This document shows positions 7,986 through 15,810 of a DNA stretch of 59,096 nt, piece by piece. Origin of the DNA: Streptomyces ficellus (GTDB lineage: Bacteria > Actinomycetota > Actinomycetes > Streptomycetales > Streptomycetaceae); the NCBI RefSeq assembly GCF_030406405.1, contig NZ_JAUEPL010000044.1, positions 1 to 59,096 on the forward strand. Direction: 5' to 3'. Below the pieces are notes generated by a model, which was not told the origin of the DNA, did no database searches, and saw only the letters and a list, made by a program, of their open reading frames with translations. Positions within the stretch are counted from its first letter, which is position 1. Each line of letters opens with the position of its first letter. A program made the translations under genes and the position numbers.

Positions 7986-8627
7986 TCAGAAGGTGTTGAG
8001 CCAGTTGGTCAGCAGCTGGGCGCCGGTGTCGCCGGACTTCTCGGGGTGGAACTGCGTCGCCCACAGCGCGCCGTTCTCGACGGCCGCCACGAACCGCTCG
8101 CCGTGCGTCGCCCAGGTGACCTTGGGCGCGCGCATCGCGGGGTTGGCCGTCTCCAGGCTCCAGTCGTGCACGGCGTAGGAGTGCACGAAGTAGAACCGGG
8201 CGTCGGCGTCGAGGCTGGCGAACAGCTCGCTGCCCTCGGGCGCCTCGACCGTGTTCCAGCCCATGTGGGGCACGACCGGGGCCTTCAGCGGCCCGACCGT
8301 GCCGGGCCACTCGTCCAGGCCCTCGGTCTCCACGCCGTGCTCGATGCCGCGCGCGAAGAGGATCTGCATGCCCACGCAGATGCCCATGACGGGGCGGCCG
8401 CCGGCGAGCCGGCGCTCCACGATCCAGTCGCCGCGGGCGTCCTTGAGCCCCGCCATGCAGGCGGAGAAGGCGCCGACGCCGGGGACGAGGAGCCCGTCGG
8501 CGTTCATGGCCCTGTCGTAGTCGCGGGTGATCTCGACGTCCGCGCCGACGTGGGCGAGGGCGCGCTCGGCGGAGCGGACGTTGCCGAATCCGTAGTCGAA
8601 GACCACGACGTTCTTCGAGGTGCTCAT
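7986..8627 (-). CDS. hisH: Imidazole glycerol phosphate synthase, glutamine amidotransferase subunit
   Basis: A 213-aa class I glutamine amidotransferase that hydrolyses glutamine and channels ammonia to HisF. The triad is visible: Cys84 in MGICVGMQ, and His194 and Glu196 in QFHPEKSG. The N-terminal VVVFDYGFGN and VPGVGAFSACM blocks match the family. The ATG at 8625-8627 overlaps the stop of the preceding 55-codon gene (ATGA). Confidence 0.96.
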   Translation of the reverse strand: MSTSKNVVVFDYGFGNVRSAERALAHVGADVEITRDYDRAMNADGLLVPGVGAFSACMAGLKDARGDWIVERRLAGGRPVMGICVGMQILFARGIEHGVETEGLDEWPGTVGPLKAPVVPHMGWNTVEAPEGSELFASLDADARFYFVHSYAVHDWSLETANPAMRAPKVTWATHGERFVAAVENGALWATQFHPEKSGDTGAQLLTNWLNTF

Positions 8628-8791
8628 TCCCAGATCCCCTGAATCCGCAGGACGCCCGCGACGATACACATCACCGAGGCGATGGTCAGCAGGACGATCA
8701 CGCCCTTGGGCATCTGCTGCTTGCTGAAGGAGTACACGCCTCCTGCCAGGAAGAGGCCGACGACGATCAGGATGGTCGACAGACCGGTCAC
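8624..8791 (-). CDS. 55-aa small membrane protein in the his operon
   Basis: A short gene with a GTG start at 8789-8791. It reads VTGLSTILIVVGLFLAGGVY, then SFSKQQMPKG, then VIVLLTIASVMCIVAGVLRI, then QGIWE. That is two membrane helices joined by a short loop, with almost no soluble part. GGAAG lies about 7 bases before the GTG. It overlaps the upstream 41-aa ORF by GTGA and hisH by ATGA, so it is locked into the operon's translation. Every third base is strongly G/C, as in real Streptomyces genes. I do not know a function; a small membrane partner for the histidine enzymes is possible but unproven. Confidence 0.8.
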   Translation of the reverse strand: MTGLSTILIVVGLFLAGGVYSFSKQQMPKGVIVLLTIASVMCIVAGVLRIQGIWE

Positions 8792-8913
8792 AGTGCTCTT
8801 CCGTTCTCCCCCAGGGCTGACGCCTGGGAGGTACCCCCATCTCCGCCCGCGCGGCGCAGAGGTGCGGGCATCGCGGTCATCTGCGGCCCGGCGGCCGCGC
8901 GTGCGTCGCTCAC
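8788..8913 (-). CDS. 41-aa mini-ORF, second copy of a tandem duplicate in the his operon
   Basis: It starts GTG at 8911-8913, overlapping the stop of the first copy (GTGA), and ends overlapping the GTG of the 55-aa gene (GTGA). Residues 1-24 (VSDARAAAGPQMTAMPAPLR then RAGG) are identical to the first copy and the last five (NGRAL) also match. Between them a palindromic insertion adds ten codons net, reading roughly DGGTSQASALGE. GGAAGAG just before the next start is part of the repeat. Whether the peptide matters, or only ribosome traffic through it, is unknown. Confidence 0.5.
   Translation of the reverse strand: MSDARAAAGPQMTAMPAPLRRAGGDGGTSQASALGENGRAL
8806..8838. repeat. Palindromic element inserted in the second mini-ORF
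   Basis: A 33-base stretch with an imperfect stem (CCCAGG ... CCTGGG) followed by GAGGTACCCCC. It is absent from the first copy of the duplication, where a few bases stand in its place, giving a net gain of 30 bases that keeps frame. It resembles short GGTACCTCCCAG-type palindromes that I recall as common between Streptomyces genes. Confidence 0.55.
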
Positions 8914-9007
8914 AGTGCTCTTCCGTTCGCTTCTCCGCCCGCGCGGCGCAGAGGTGCGGGCATCGCGGTCATCTGCGGCCCGGCGGCCGCGCGTGCGTCG
9001 CTCACAG
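8841..9007 (-). repeat. Tandem duplication of the mini-ORF region
   Basis: Two 75-bp copies, 8841-8915 and 8933-9007, appear identical and are offset by 92 bp. The segment just beyond each copy (CACAGTGCTCTTCCGTTC, at 8911-8928 and again at 8789-8806) is also repeated, so the duplicated unit included the GTG start and the Shine-Dalgarno of the following gene. That explains why translational overlaps were kept at every boundary. Confidence 0.9.
8910..9005 (-). CDS. 31-aa mini-ORF, first copy, coupled to hisB
   Basis: It starts GTG at 9003-9005 inside the hisB stop (GTGA) and stops at 8910-8912 inside the GTG of the second copy (GTGA). It encodes a small Ala/Arg/Pro-rich peptide without membrane segments. 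Codon third positions are G/C-rich. The open frame, the exact four-base overlaps on both sides and its duplication with the overlaps preserved argue that it is translated. No known family. Confidence 0.5.
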   Translation of the reverse strand: MSDARAAAGPQMTAMPAPLRRAGGEANGRAL

Positions 9008-9595
9008 CGCGCCCTTCGTGGAGGGCAGGATCCCGGCCGCGCGGGGATCGCGCTCCGAGGCGTAGCGCAGGGCGCGGGCCAGGGCCTTGAACTGGCACTC
9101 CACGATGTGGTGGGCGTTGCGCCCGTACGGCACGTGGACGTGCAGCGCGATCTGGGCCTGGGCGACGAACGACTCCAGGATGTGCCGGGTCATGGTCGTG
9201 TCGTACGAGCCGATCATCGGCGCCATGTTCTCCGGCTCGGTGTGCACCAGGTAGGGGCGGCCGGAGAGGTCGACGGTGACCTGGGCGAGGGACTCGTCCA
9301 GCGGGACCGTGCAGTTGCCGAACCGGTAGATCCCCACCTTGTCGCCGAGCGCCTGCTTGAAGGCGGCGCCCAGCGCGAGGGCGGTGTCCTCGATGGTGTG
9401 GTGCGAGTCGATGTGCAGGTCGCCGTCGGTCTTGACGGTGAGGTCGAACAGACCGTGGCGGCCGAGCTGGTCGAGCATGTGGTCGTAGAAGCCGACGCCG
9501 GTCGCCACATCGACCTTGCCGGTCCCGTCGAGGTCTATCTCGACGACGACGGACGTCTCCTTGGTGGTGCGCTCAACCCGTCCTACGCGGCTCAT
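9002..9595 (-). CDS. hisB: Imidazoleglycerol-phosphate dehydratase
   Basis: A 197-aa monofunctional IGPD, without the phosphatase half found in enterobacteria. It removes water from imidazole glycerol phosphate using a di-manganese site. The metal ligands are in FYDHMLDQLGRHG, HIDSHHTIEDTALALG and NAHHIVECQFKA. The start is the ATG at 9593-9595 (MSRVGRVERTT), overlapping the hisC stop (ATGA); the longer upstream reading lies inside hisC. The stop overlaps the first mini-ORF. Confidence 0.97.
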   Translation of the reverse strand: MSRVGRVERTTKETSVVVEIDLDGTGKVDVATGVGFYDHMLDQLGRHGLFDLTVKTDGDLHIDSHHTIEDTALALGAAFKQALGDKVGIYRFGNCTVPLDESLAQVTVDLSGRPYLVHTEPENMAPMIGSYDTTMTRHILESFVAQAQIALHVHVPYGRNAHHIVECQFKALARALRYASERDPRAAGILPSTKGAL

Positions 9596-10719
9596 GAGCT
9601 CTGCTCCTTCTTCAGTGCGCGAACCGCATCGAGGAACGCGTCGTTCTCTTCGGGCGTGCCGGCGGTGACCCGCAGCCAGCCCGGTACGCCGTTGTCCCGG
9701 ACCAGGACGCCCCGGTCGAGGATCCGCCGCCACACCGAGTGCGCGGCCCCCTCGCCGTCGAATCGTCCGAACTGTACGAAGTTGGCGTCGGACTCGGTGA
9801 CCTCGTAGCCGATCGCCCGTAGCTCGGCGACCAGCCGGTCCCGCTCCGCCTTCAGCTGCTCGACGTACCCCAGCAGCGTATCGGTGTGCTCCAGCGCGGC
9901 GAGCGCGGTGGCCTGGGTGACGGCGGACAGGTGGTACGGCAGGCGCACCAGCTGGACGGCGTCCACGACGGCCGGGTGCGCCGCCAGGTAGCCGAGCCGC
10001 AGTCCGGCCGCGCCGAACGCCTTGGACATGGTCCGGGAGACCACCAGGTGGGGGCGGCCCTCGATGAGGGGCAACAAGGACGGGCGGTGGCTGAATTCCA
10101 CGTACGCCTCGTCGACCACGACCAGGGACGGCTTGGCGGCCTGGGCGGCCTCGTACAGCGCCAGCACGGTGTCCGCCTCGACGGCGGTGCCCGTGGGGTT
10201 GTTGGGGGAGGTGATGAAGACGACGTCGGGCCGGTGCTCGGCGATGGCGGCCTTGGCGGCGGCCACGTCGATGGTGAAGTCCTCGCCGCGCGGCCCGGAG
10301 ATCCAGCCGGTACCCGTACCGCGCGAGATCAGGCCGTGCATCGAGTACGAGGGCTCGAAGCCGATCGCGATCCGCCCGGGTCCCGCGAAGGTCTGCAGCA
10401 GCTGCTGGATGACCTCGTTGGAGCCGTTGGCGGCCCAGACGTTGGCGAGTCCCACCTCGTACCCGGTGGTCCGGGTGAGGTAGGCGGCCAGTGCCGTACG
10501 CAGCTCGACGGCGTCCCGGTCGGGGTAGCGGTTGAGCGTGCGGGCGGCCTCGCGGACGCGCTCGGCGATCCGCTCGACCAGCGGCTCGGGCAGCGGATAC
10601 GGGTTCTCGTTGGTGTTGAGGCGTACGGGTACGTCGAGCTGCGGCGCGCCGTAGGGGGACTTGCCGCGCAGCTCGTCGCGGATGGGCAGGTCGTCGATGC
10701 GGATGTTCTCGGCGGTCAC
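9592..10719 (-). CDS. hisC: Histidinol-phosphate aminotransferase
   Basis: A 375-aa fold-type I PLP enzyme that transaminates imidazole acetol phosphate to histidinol phosphate. Landmarks: NTNENPYPLP, SPNNPTGTAV, DEAYVEFS and the PLP-binding Lys233 in SRTMSKAFG. The GTG at 10717-10719 (VTAENIRIDDLP) was chosen because it overlaps the hisD stop by four bases and gives a family-typical N-terminus; the open frame continues further up inside hisD. Confidence 0.96.
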   Translation of the reverse strand: MTAENIRIDDLPIRDELRGKSPYGAPQLDVPVRLNTNENPYPLPEPLVERIAERVREAARTLNRYPDRDAVELRTALAAYLTRTTGYEVGLANVWAANGSNEVIQQLLQTFAGPGRIAIGFEPSYSMHGLISRGTGTGWISGPRGEDFTIDVAAAKAAIAEHRPDVVFITSPNNPTGTAVEADTVLALYEAAQAAKPSLVVVDEAYVEFSHRPSLLPLIEGRPHLVVSRTMSKAFGAAGLRLGYLAAHPAVVDAVQLVRLPYHLSAVTQATALAALEHTDTLLGYVEQLKAERDRLVAELRAIGYEVTESDANFVQFGRFDGEGAAHSVWRRILDRGVLVRDNGVPGWLRVTAGTPEENDAFLDAVRALKKEQSS

Positions 10720-12038
10720 CGCTGCGGCACCTTCCACCCGAACCGGGCCTTCAGGGCGGCACCGTGCGCCGGCAGGTCCTCCGCCTCCGCGAGCGTCACC
10801 ACGTGGTGGGCCACCTCGGCCAGCGCGTCGCGCGTGTAGTCCACGATGTGGATGCCGCGCAGGAAGGACTGCACGGACAGGCCCGAGGAGTGGCAGGCGC
10901 AGCCACCGGTGGGCAGCACGTGGTTGGAGCCCGCGCAGTAATCGCCGAGCGAGACGGGCGCCCACGGGCCGACGAAGATCGCGCCGGCGTTACGGACGCG
11001 CTGGGCGACGGCGGCGGCGTCGGCGGTCTGGATCTCCAGGTGCTCGGCGCCGTACGCGTCGACCACCCGCAGGCCCTCCTCCAGGCCGTCGACCAGCACG
11101 ATCGCGGACTGCTTGCCGCGCAGCGCGGGCAGGATCCGGTCCTCGACGTGCTTGGTGGCGGCGACCTGCGGCTGGAGCTCCTTCTCGACGGCCTCGGCCA
11201 GCTCGACGGAGTCGGTGACCAGGACGGCGGCGGCGAGCGGGTCGTGCTCGGCCTGGCTGATCAGGTCGGCGGCGATGTGCACGGGGTCGGCGGTGTCGTC
11301 GGCGAGGACCGCGATCTCGGTGGGGCCGGCCTCGGTGTCGATGCCGATGCGGCCGGTGAAGTACCGCTTGGCGGCGGCGACCCAGATGTTGCCGGGGCCG
11401 GTGACCATGTTGGCCGGGGCGCAGGTCTCCGTGCCGTAGGCGAACATGGCGACGGCCTGGGCGCCGCCCACGGCGTAGACCTCCTCGACGCCGAGCAGCG
11501 CGCAGGCGGCGAGGATCGTCGGGTGCGGCAGGCCCCCGAACTCCCTCTGCGGCGGGGACGCGAGCGCGATGGACTCGACGCCCGCCTCCTGCGCGGGCAC
11601 GGCGTTCATGATCACGGACGAGGGGTAGACGGACCGGCCGCCCGGCGCGTACAGGCCGACGCGCTCGACCGGCACCCACTTTTCGGTCACGGTGCCGCCG
11701 GGCACGACCTGGGTGGTGTGCTGGGTGCGGCGCTGCTCCCGGTGGACGATCCTGGCCCGCCGGATCGACTCCTCCAGGGCCGCACGGACGGCCGGATCCA
11801 GTTCCTGCAGCGCGCGCGTGAGCGCGGCGGCCGGAACGCGTACCTGATCGAGGACCACGCCGTCGAACTTCTCCGCGTAGTCGATCAGCGCCGCGTCTCC
11901 CCGATGATGCACGGCCTCGCAGATGGGCCGCACCTTCGTCAGGGCGGCTTCCACGTCGAACTCGGCACGGGGCAGCAGGTCGCGCAGAGCGCCACCCTTC
12001 GGGAGGGCGTCGCCGCGCAGATCGATTCGTGAGATCAC
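10716..12038 (-). CDS. hisD: Histidinol dehydrogenase
   Basis: A 440-aa zinc enzyme that oxidises L-histidinol to L-histidine with two NAD+. Zinc and catalytic motifs are present: LISQAEHDPLA, GAEHLEIQ, GSNHVLPTGG and the VTGPGNIWVAAAKR loop. It is the first gene of the long leftward his operon. The GTG start has no Shine-Dalgarno in front. GAGAAT lies six bases before it, so the message may be leaderless. Confidence 0.97.
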   Translation of the reverse strand: MISRIDLRGDALPKGGALRDLLPRAEFDVEAALTKVRPICEAVHHRGDAALIDYAEKFDGVVLDQVRVPAAALTRALQELDPAVRAALEESIRRARIVHREQRRTQHTTQVVPGGTVTEKWVPVERVGLYAPGGRSVYPSSVIMNAVPAQEAGVESIALASPPQREFGGLPHPTILAACALLGVEEVYAVGGAQAVAMFAYGTETCAPANMVTGPGNIWVAAAKRYFTGRIGIDTEAGPTEIAVLADDTADPVHIAADLISQAEHDPLAAAVLVTDSVELAEAVEKELQPQVAATKHVEDRILPALRGKQSAIVLVDGLEEGLRVVDAYGAEHLEIQTADAAAVAQRVRNAGAIFVGPWAPVSLGDYCAGSNHVLPTGGCACHSSGLSVQSFLRGIHIVDYTRDALAEVAHHVVTLAEAEDLPAHGAALKARFGWKVPQR

Positions 12039-12197
12039 AGGTCAATTCTCGCAGACGGTTTCCCGCGTCCGGTCGTCCGTATCACTGGCTGATACACGCC
12101 ACACCGGCCCGCGACTGTCACACCTGACCGTTAGCGTTCAGTCCGTCACTCAGCGGGAAGAACAGCCGTACGAAGCGGGGAAGCGGAGGGGGCGGCA
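12039..12197. promoter_or_regulatory. Divergent promoter region, his operon and 12198 gene, with an inverted repeat
   Basis: This 159-bp gap must hold the his operon promoter and that of the rightward membrane protein. A perfect 6-bp inverted repeat, GTATCA at 12079-12084 and TGATAC at 12090-12095 with a 5-base spacer, is the best operator candidate. Leftward, GAGAAT six bases before the hisD GTG could be the -10. The rightward gene has AGGGGG before its GTG. Confidence 0.4.
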
Positions 12198-13814
12198 GTG
12201 ACCGAGCCGCACGACGACGATGTGCCGCACGACCTCACCCCGACCGAGGTGGGGATGTGGCAGGCGTTCCGGATCGGCGCCACCTATGACCTGAGCACGG
12301 GCAACGCGATGCTCGACGATCCGTTCTCGCCACGCGTCTGGCCGCCCGAGCGGAGCGTGCGGGCCGACAAGGTGGCGCTGCTGCTGCTGGACGGGCCGCC
12401 CGCGCTGGCCGGGCGCGTCGCGGCGCTGAAGCTGCGCGGGGTGCAGATCACCGGGACGCTCGACCTGGCGGGCGGGACGATCGGCCCGTATGTGGAGCTG
12501 CACGGCTGCCGGTTCGAGAACGAGGTGGTGCTGCCGGAGTCCCGGTTCACCACGCTGCGCATGGTGGGGTGCGCGATACCGCGCCTGGAGGCGGCGCGGC
12601 TGCACACGGAGGGCGATCTGCACCTGCCGCGCTGCCGGGTGGAGCGCGGGATGCGGCTGACGGACGCCCAGATAGGCACGGATCTGCTGATCAGCCAGAT
12701 CCATGTGCGGCCCGACCGGCGTGGCCGGGCGATCGTCGCCGATGGCATGTCGGTGGCACAGGACCTCCAGGCCGAGCTGATCGAGACGTATGGCGAGTTC
12801 AGCATGCGCGGCGCGAAGGTCGGCGTCTCGCTGAGCCTGCGCGGCAGCCGGCTGCGGGGCGCGGAGGGCCGGCGGGCGCTGAACGCTCCGCAGCTGAGCG
12901 TGGAGCGGACGCTCCATATGACGTACGCCTGGGTCAGCGACACCACGGGCAGTGTGGCCGGGGCGACGCCGCCCGGCGGGCTGGGCCTCGCCAGTGTCCA
13001 CACGCCGATGCGCGGCACCCGTATGCAGCCCTTCGAGTGCCGGGGCGGGGTGCGGCTGGACGACGGCCGGTTCGGGGACGCGGTGGACTTCCACCACGCG
13101 CGGTTCCTGCTGTCCTCGGAGCGCCGGGAGGAGCTGTCGCTGCGCCGGATCGTCACCCCGGAGCTGCGGTTCAACGGCGAGCGTCCGGCGGAGGGGCGGG
13201 TGGTGCTCAACGGCGCGAAGGTGGTCACGCTGATCGACCAGTCGACCAGCTGGCCGGGTCCCGGGGGGCTCGCGATGGCCGGCTTCGTATACGAGAACCT
13301 CGTCCCGTACGGGCACTTCCCGCTCGCCCGCCGCCTGGAGTGGGTGGCCGCGGCGACCCCCGAGTTCGCCCCGGAGCCGTACGAGCGGCTGGCGGCGGTG
13401 CTGCGCAACAGCGGTGAGGACGCGGACGCCCGCGAGGTGCTGCTGGCCAAGCAGCGCAGACGGCGCGAGACGCTGCCGCTGGCGGCGAAGACCTGGGGGT
13501 ACCTCCAGGACTGGACGGTGGCATACGGCTACCGGCCGGGGCGGGCGGCGCTGTGGATGGCGGTGCTGTGGGCCGCGGGGACGCTGGCCTTCTCGCGGTG
13601 CGACCCGCCGGCGATCAAGCCGGGCGAGCATCCGAACTGGAACGCCGCCCTGTACGCGCTGGATCTGCTGCTGCCGGTGATCAATCTCGGCCAGGACGGC
13701 TACTGGCGGCTGGGGGGCATATGGCAGTGGGCGTCGACCGTGCTGATCCTGCTGGGCTGGGTCCTCGCCACCACGGTCGCAGCGGGCGCCTCACGCCTTC
13801 TCCGGCGCAGCTGA
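12198..13814 (+). CDS. Membrane protein with repeated beta-helix-like region
   Basis: A 538-aa protein. Residues 60-360 are built of imperfect repeats of about 20 residues (for example LRGVQITGTLDL, ISMRGAKVGVSLSL-type and VVLNGAKVVTLID segments), recalling pentapeptide/right-handed beta-helix proteins. Residues 380-440 are helical and charged. The C-terminus has hydrophobic segments near 450-468 and 510-530 around a lumenal loop with FSRCDPPAIKPG. Streptomyces homologues are sometimes labelled membrane-associated oxidoreductase, but I see no nucleotide-binding motif. The GTG start follows a GGAGGGGG purine run. Divergent from hisD. Confidence 0.75.
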   Translation: MTEPHDDDVPHDLTPTEVGMWQAFRIGATYDLSTGNAMLDDPFSPRVWPPERSVRADKVALLLLDGPPALAGRVAALKLRGVQITGTLDLAGGTIGPYVELHGCRFENEVVLPESRFTTLRMVGCAIPRLEAARLHTEGDLHLPRCRVERGMRLTDAQIGTDLLISQIHVRPDRRGRAIVADGMSVAQDLQAELIETYGEFSMRGAKVGVSLSLRGSRLRGAEGRRALNAPQLSVERTLHMTYAWVSDTTGSVAGATPPGGLGLASVHTPMRGTRMQPFECRGGVRLDDGRFGDAVDFHHARFLLSSERREELSLRRIVTPELRFNGERPAEGRVVLNGAKVVTLIDQSTSWPGPGGLAMAGFVYENLVPYGHFPLARRLEWVAAATPEFAPEPYERLAAVLRNSGEDADAREVLLAKQRRRRETLPLAAKTWGYLQDWTVAYGYRPGRAALWMAVLWAAGTLAFSRCDPPAIKPGEHPNWNAALYALDLLLPVINLGQDGYWRLGGIWQWASTVLILLGWVLATTVAAGASRLLRRS

Positions 13815-13962
13815 CACCCGTACGCCCCACCCGTACACCCCACCCGTGCACCGCTTTCTTTACGTTCTCTTGGCATTCGGCAGCGCAACCATTCCGCCGC
13901 CACCAAAGCTTCACAGCACGCCACTGGCGCGGCTCCCACCTGCGGTTTTCAATGGCCGCACC

Positions 13963-15048
13963 ATGTCATTGCTCCGTGCCCTGCTCAGCACCGCCCGCCC
14001 GGTCCGGCACACTCCCCAGCTCGCCGACGGGCTGGTGCCGGACCACGCGGTGCTGCTCGACGCGCCGGACGAGCGGCTCGGCCCGGCGCTGGTCGCCGCC
14101 GCCCTCGGGGACCACGAGCCGGCCGCCACGCTGCTGGCCGCCACGCGCGGGGCCGCCGAGTGGGAGAGCCGCGACCGGTATGTGACGCGGCTGGCCGCGT
14201 TCGCGCACAGCCGGGGCGAGTGGCTGACGCGCTGGCTGGCGGACGCGCCGGGCGACCCGGACGCGCTGCTGCTCAAGGCGGAGGTGGCGGTCCGCAAGGC
14301 GTGGGAGTCCCCGGCCCGGGCCGAGCGGCTGCGCGAGCTGGGCCCGCTGATCGACGCGGCGGCCGGGGCCGCGCCGCGCGACCCGGTGCCCTGGCGCCTG
14401 GCGCTGGACCACGCGCGCGGCACGCGGGCCACGCACCCGGCCTTCGAGTCGCTGTGGGAGCAGGCCGTTCGCCGGGCCTCGCACCACTACGGGTGCCATG
14501 TCGCCGCGCTCACGTACCTGTCCGCGCAGTGCTGTGCCCGGCGGGGGGACGCCCCCCGCGTCCGCCGTGCCCCGCGCCACGGGTGCTTCGAGTGCTTCGA
14601 CTTCGCCGAGCAGGCCGCGGCGGACGCGCTGCCGGGATCGTTGATACGGGCGCTCCCGCTGCGCGCGGCCTTCGTGCGACTGGTGGCCGGTGACCCCGTC
14701 CCCGTACAGCGATCCGGCCAGCAGGAGGAGCGCATCGACGCGGCGGTGGAGCAGGCGATCGAGCTGTCCGGGCGGTACGCGGCGGGCGACCCGTGGCCGG
14801 CCGAGATGCGCAACATGCTGGCGTACGTGCTGGTGCGGCGGCAGCGGTGGGCGGCGGCGCTGGAACAGTTCCGGCTGATCGGGCCGTACGCGACGTCGTT
14901 CCCGTGGTCGTTCCCGTGGTCATCGGCCGAGGACGATCCGCTCGGCCGGTTCCTCGACGCGCGTGACCGCGTACGCCTCGAAGTGGCGGCGGCCGTCCCG
15001 CTGCGCGGACGGGCCGGACGTGGCCGCTCGGGCGGCCATTACGCTTAA
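13963..15048 (+). CDS. Conserved hypothetical protein (helical, TPR-like)
   Basis: A 361-aa soluble protein rich in Ala, Arg, Leu and Trp helices, with spacing like tandem helical repeats. A cysteine pair stands out in HGCFECFDFAEQAAADALPGS (read as two blocks), preceded by SAQCCARRGD. A duplicated FPWSFPWS occurs near the C-terminus. The ATG at 13963 (MSLLRALLSTARP) was preferred over the start at 13846, which would add a low-complexity leader. I do not recognise a domain. It precedes the LON-domain gene by five bases and is co-directional. Confidence 0.7.
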   Translation: MSLLRALLSTARPVRHTPQLADGLVPDHAVLLDAPDERLGPALVAAALGDHEPAATLLAATRGAAEWESRDRYVTRLAAFAHSRGEWLTRWLADAPGDPDALLLKAEVAVRKAWESPARAERLRELGPLIDAAAGAAPRDPVPWRLALDHARGTRATHPAFESLWEQAVRRASHHYGCHVAALTYLSAQCCARRGDAPRVRRAPRHGCFECFDFAEQAAADALPGSLIRALPLRAAFVRLVAGDPVPVQRSGQQEERIDAAVEQAIELSGRYAAGDPWPAEMRNMLAYVLVRRQRWAAALEQFRLIGPYATSFPWSFPWSSAEDDPLGRFLDARDRVRLEVAAAVPLRGRAGRGRSGGHYA

Positions 15049-15053
15049 CCGCT

Positions 15054-15794
15054 GTGACCACCGCTCGCCTGCCACTCTTTCCGCTGAACGCGGTGCTTTT
15101 CCCGGGCCTCGTGCTGCCCCTGAACGTCTTCGAGGAGCGGTATCGCGCCATGATGCGCGAACTGCTGAAGACCGATGAGTCGGAACCGCGCCGCTTCGCC
15201 GTCGTGGCGATCCGCGACGGGCGGGAGGTCGCACCCACCGCGCCCGGCATGCCAGACCAGACGGCGCTGCCCGAGAAGGGCCCCGCCGCGGGCTTCGGCG
15301 CCGACCCGATCCAGGCGTTCCACCGGGTCGGCTGCGTCGCGGACGCGGCGACGATCCGGGAGCGGACGGACGGCAGCTTCGAGGTGCTGGCGACCGGTAC
15401 GACCCGGGTGAAGCTGCTGTCGGTGGACGCGAGCGGGCCGTTCCTCATCGCGGAGGTGGAGGAGCTGGAGGAGGAGCAGGGCGACGGGGCGGGCGCGCTC
15501 GCCGAGGGTGTGCTGCGGGCCTTCCGCGCCTACCAGAAGCGGCTGGCCGGAGCGCGGGAGCGGTCCCTCACGGCGGACCAGGAGCTGCCGGACGACCCAT
15601 CGGTCGTCTCGTATCTGGTGGCCGCCGCGGCGGTGCTGGACACCCCGGCGAAGCAGCGGCTGCTCCAGGCGCCGGACACGGCGACACGGCTGCGCGAGGA
15701 GCTGCACCTGCTGCGCGCCGAGACGGCGGTGCTGCGGCACCTGCCGTCGCTGCCGGCGGTCGACCTGACCCGCGCTCCGACCAGCCCCAACTGA
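15054..15794 (+). CDS. LON substrate-binding domain protein
   Basis: A 246-aa protein that is essentially the N-terminal LON domain by itself (PF02190). It begins TARLPLFPLNAVLFPGLVLP, continues NVFEERYRAMMREL and carries a short helical bundle at the C-terminus. There is no AAA+ ATPase and no Ser-Lys protease dyad, so it cannot degrade proteins; an adaptor or binding role is inferred. The GTG start has no Shine-Dalgarno. TACGCT eight bases upstream suggests a leaderless start, even though the previous gene ends only five bases away. Confidence 0.9.
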   Translation: MTTARLPLFPLNAVLFPGLVLPLNVFEERYRAMMRELLKTDESEPRRFAVVAIRDGREVAPTAPGMPDQTALPEKGPAAGFGADPIQAFHRVGCVADAATIRERTDGSFEVLATGTTRVKLLSVDASGPFLIAEVEELEEEQGDGAGALAEGVLRAFRAYQKRLAGARERSLTADQELPDDPSVVSYLVAAAAVLDTPAKQRLLQAPDTATRLREELHLLRAETAVLRHLPSLPAVDLTRAPTSPN

Positions 15795-15810
15795 CGGGAG
15801 GACACCCGAC

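Noticed and set aside
12039..12197. his attenuator with a His-codon leader peptide
   Set aside because: No short ORF with a run of CAC/CAT codons was found before hisD, and the start appears leaderless.
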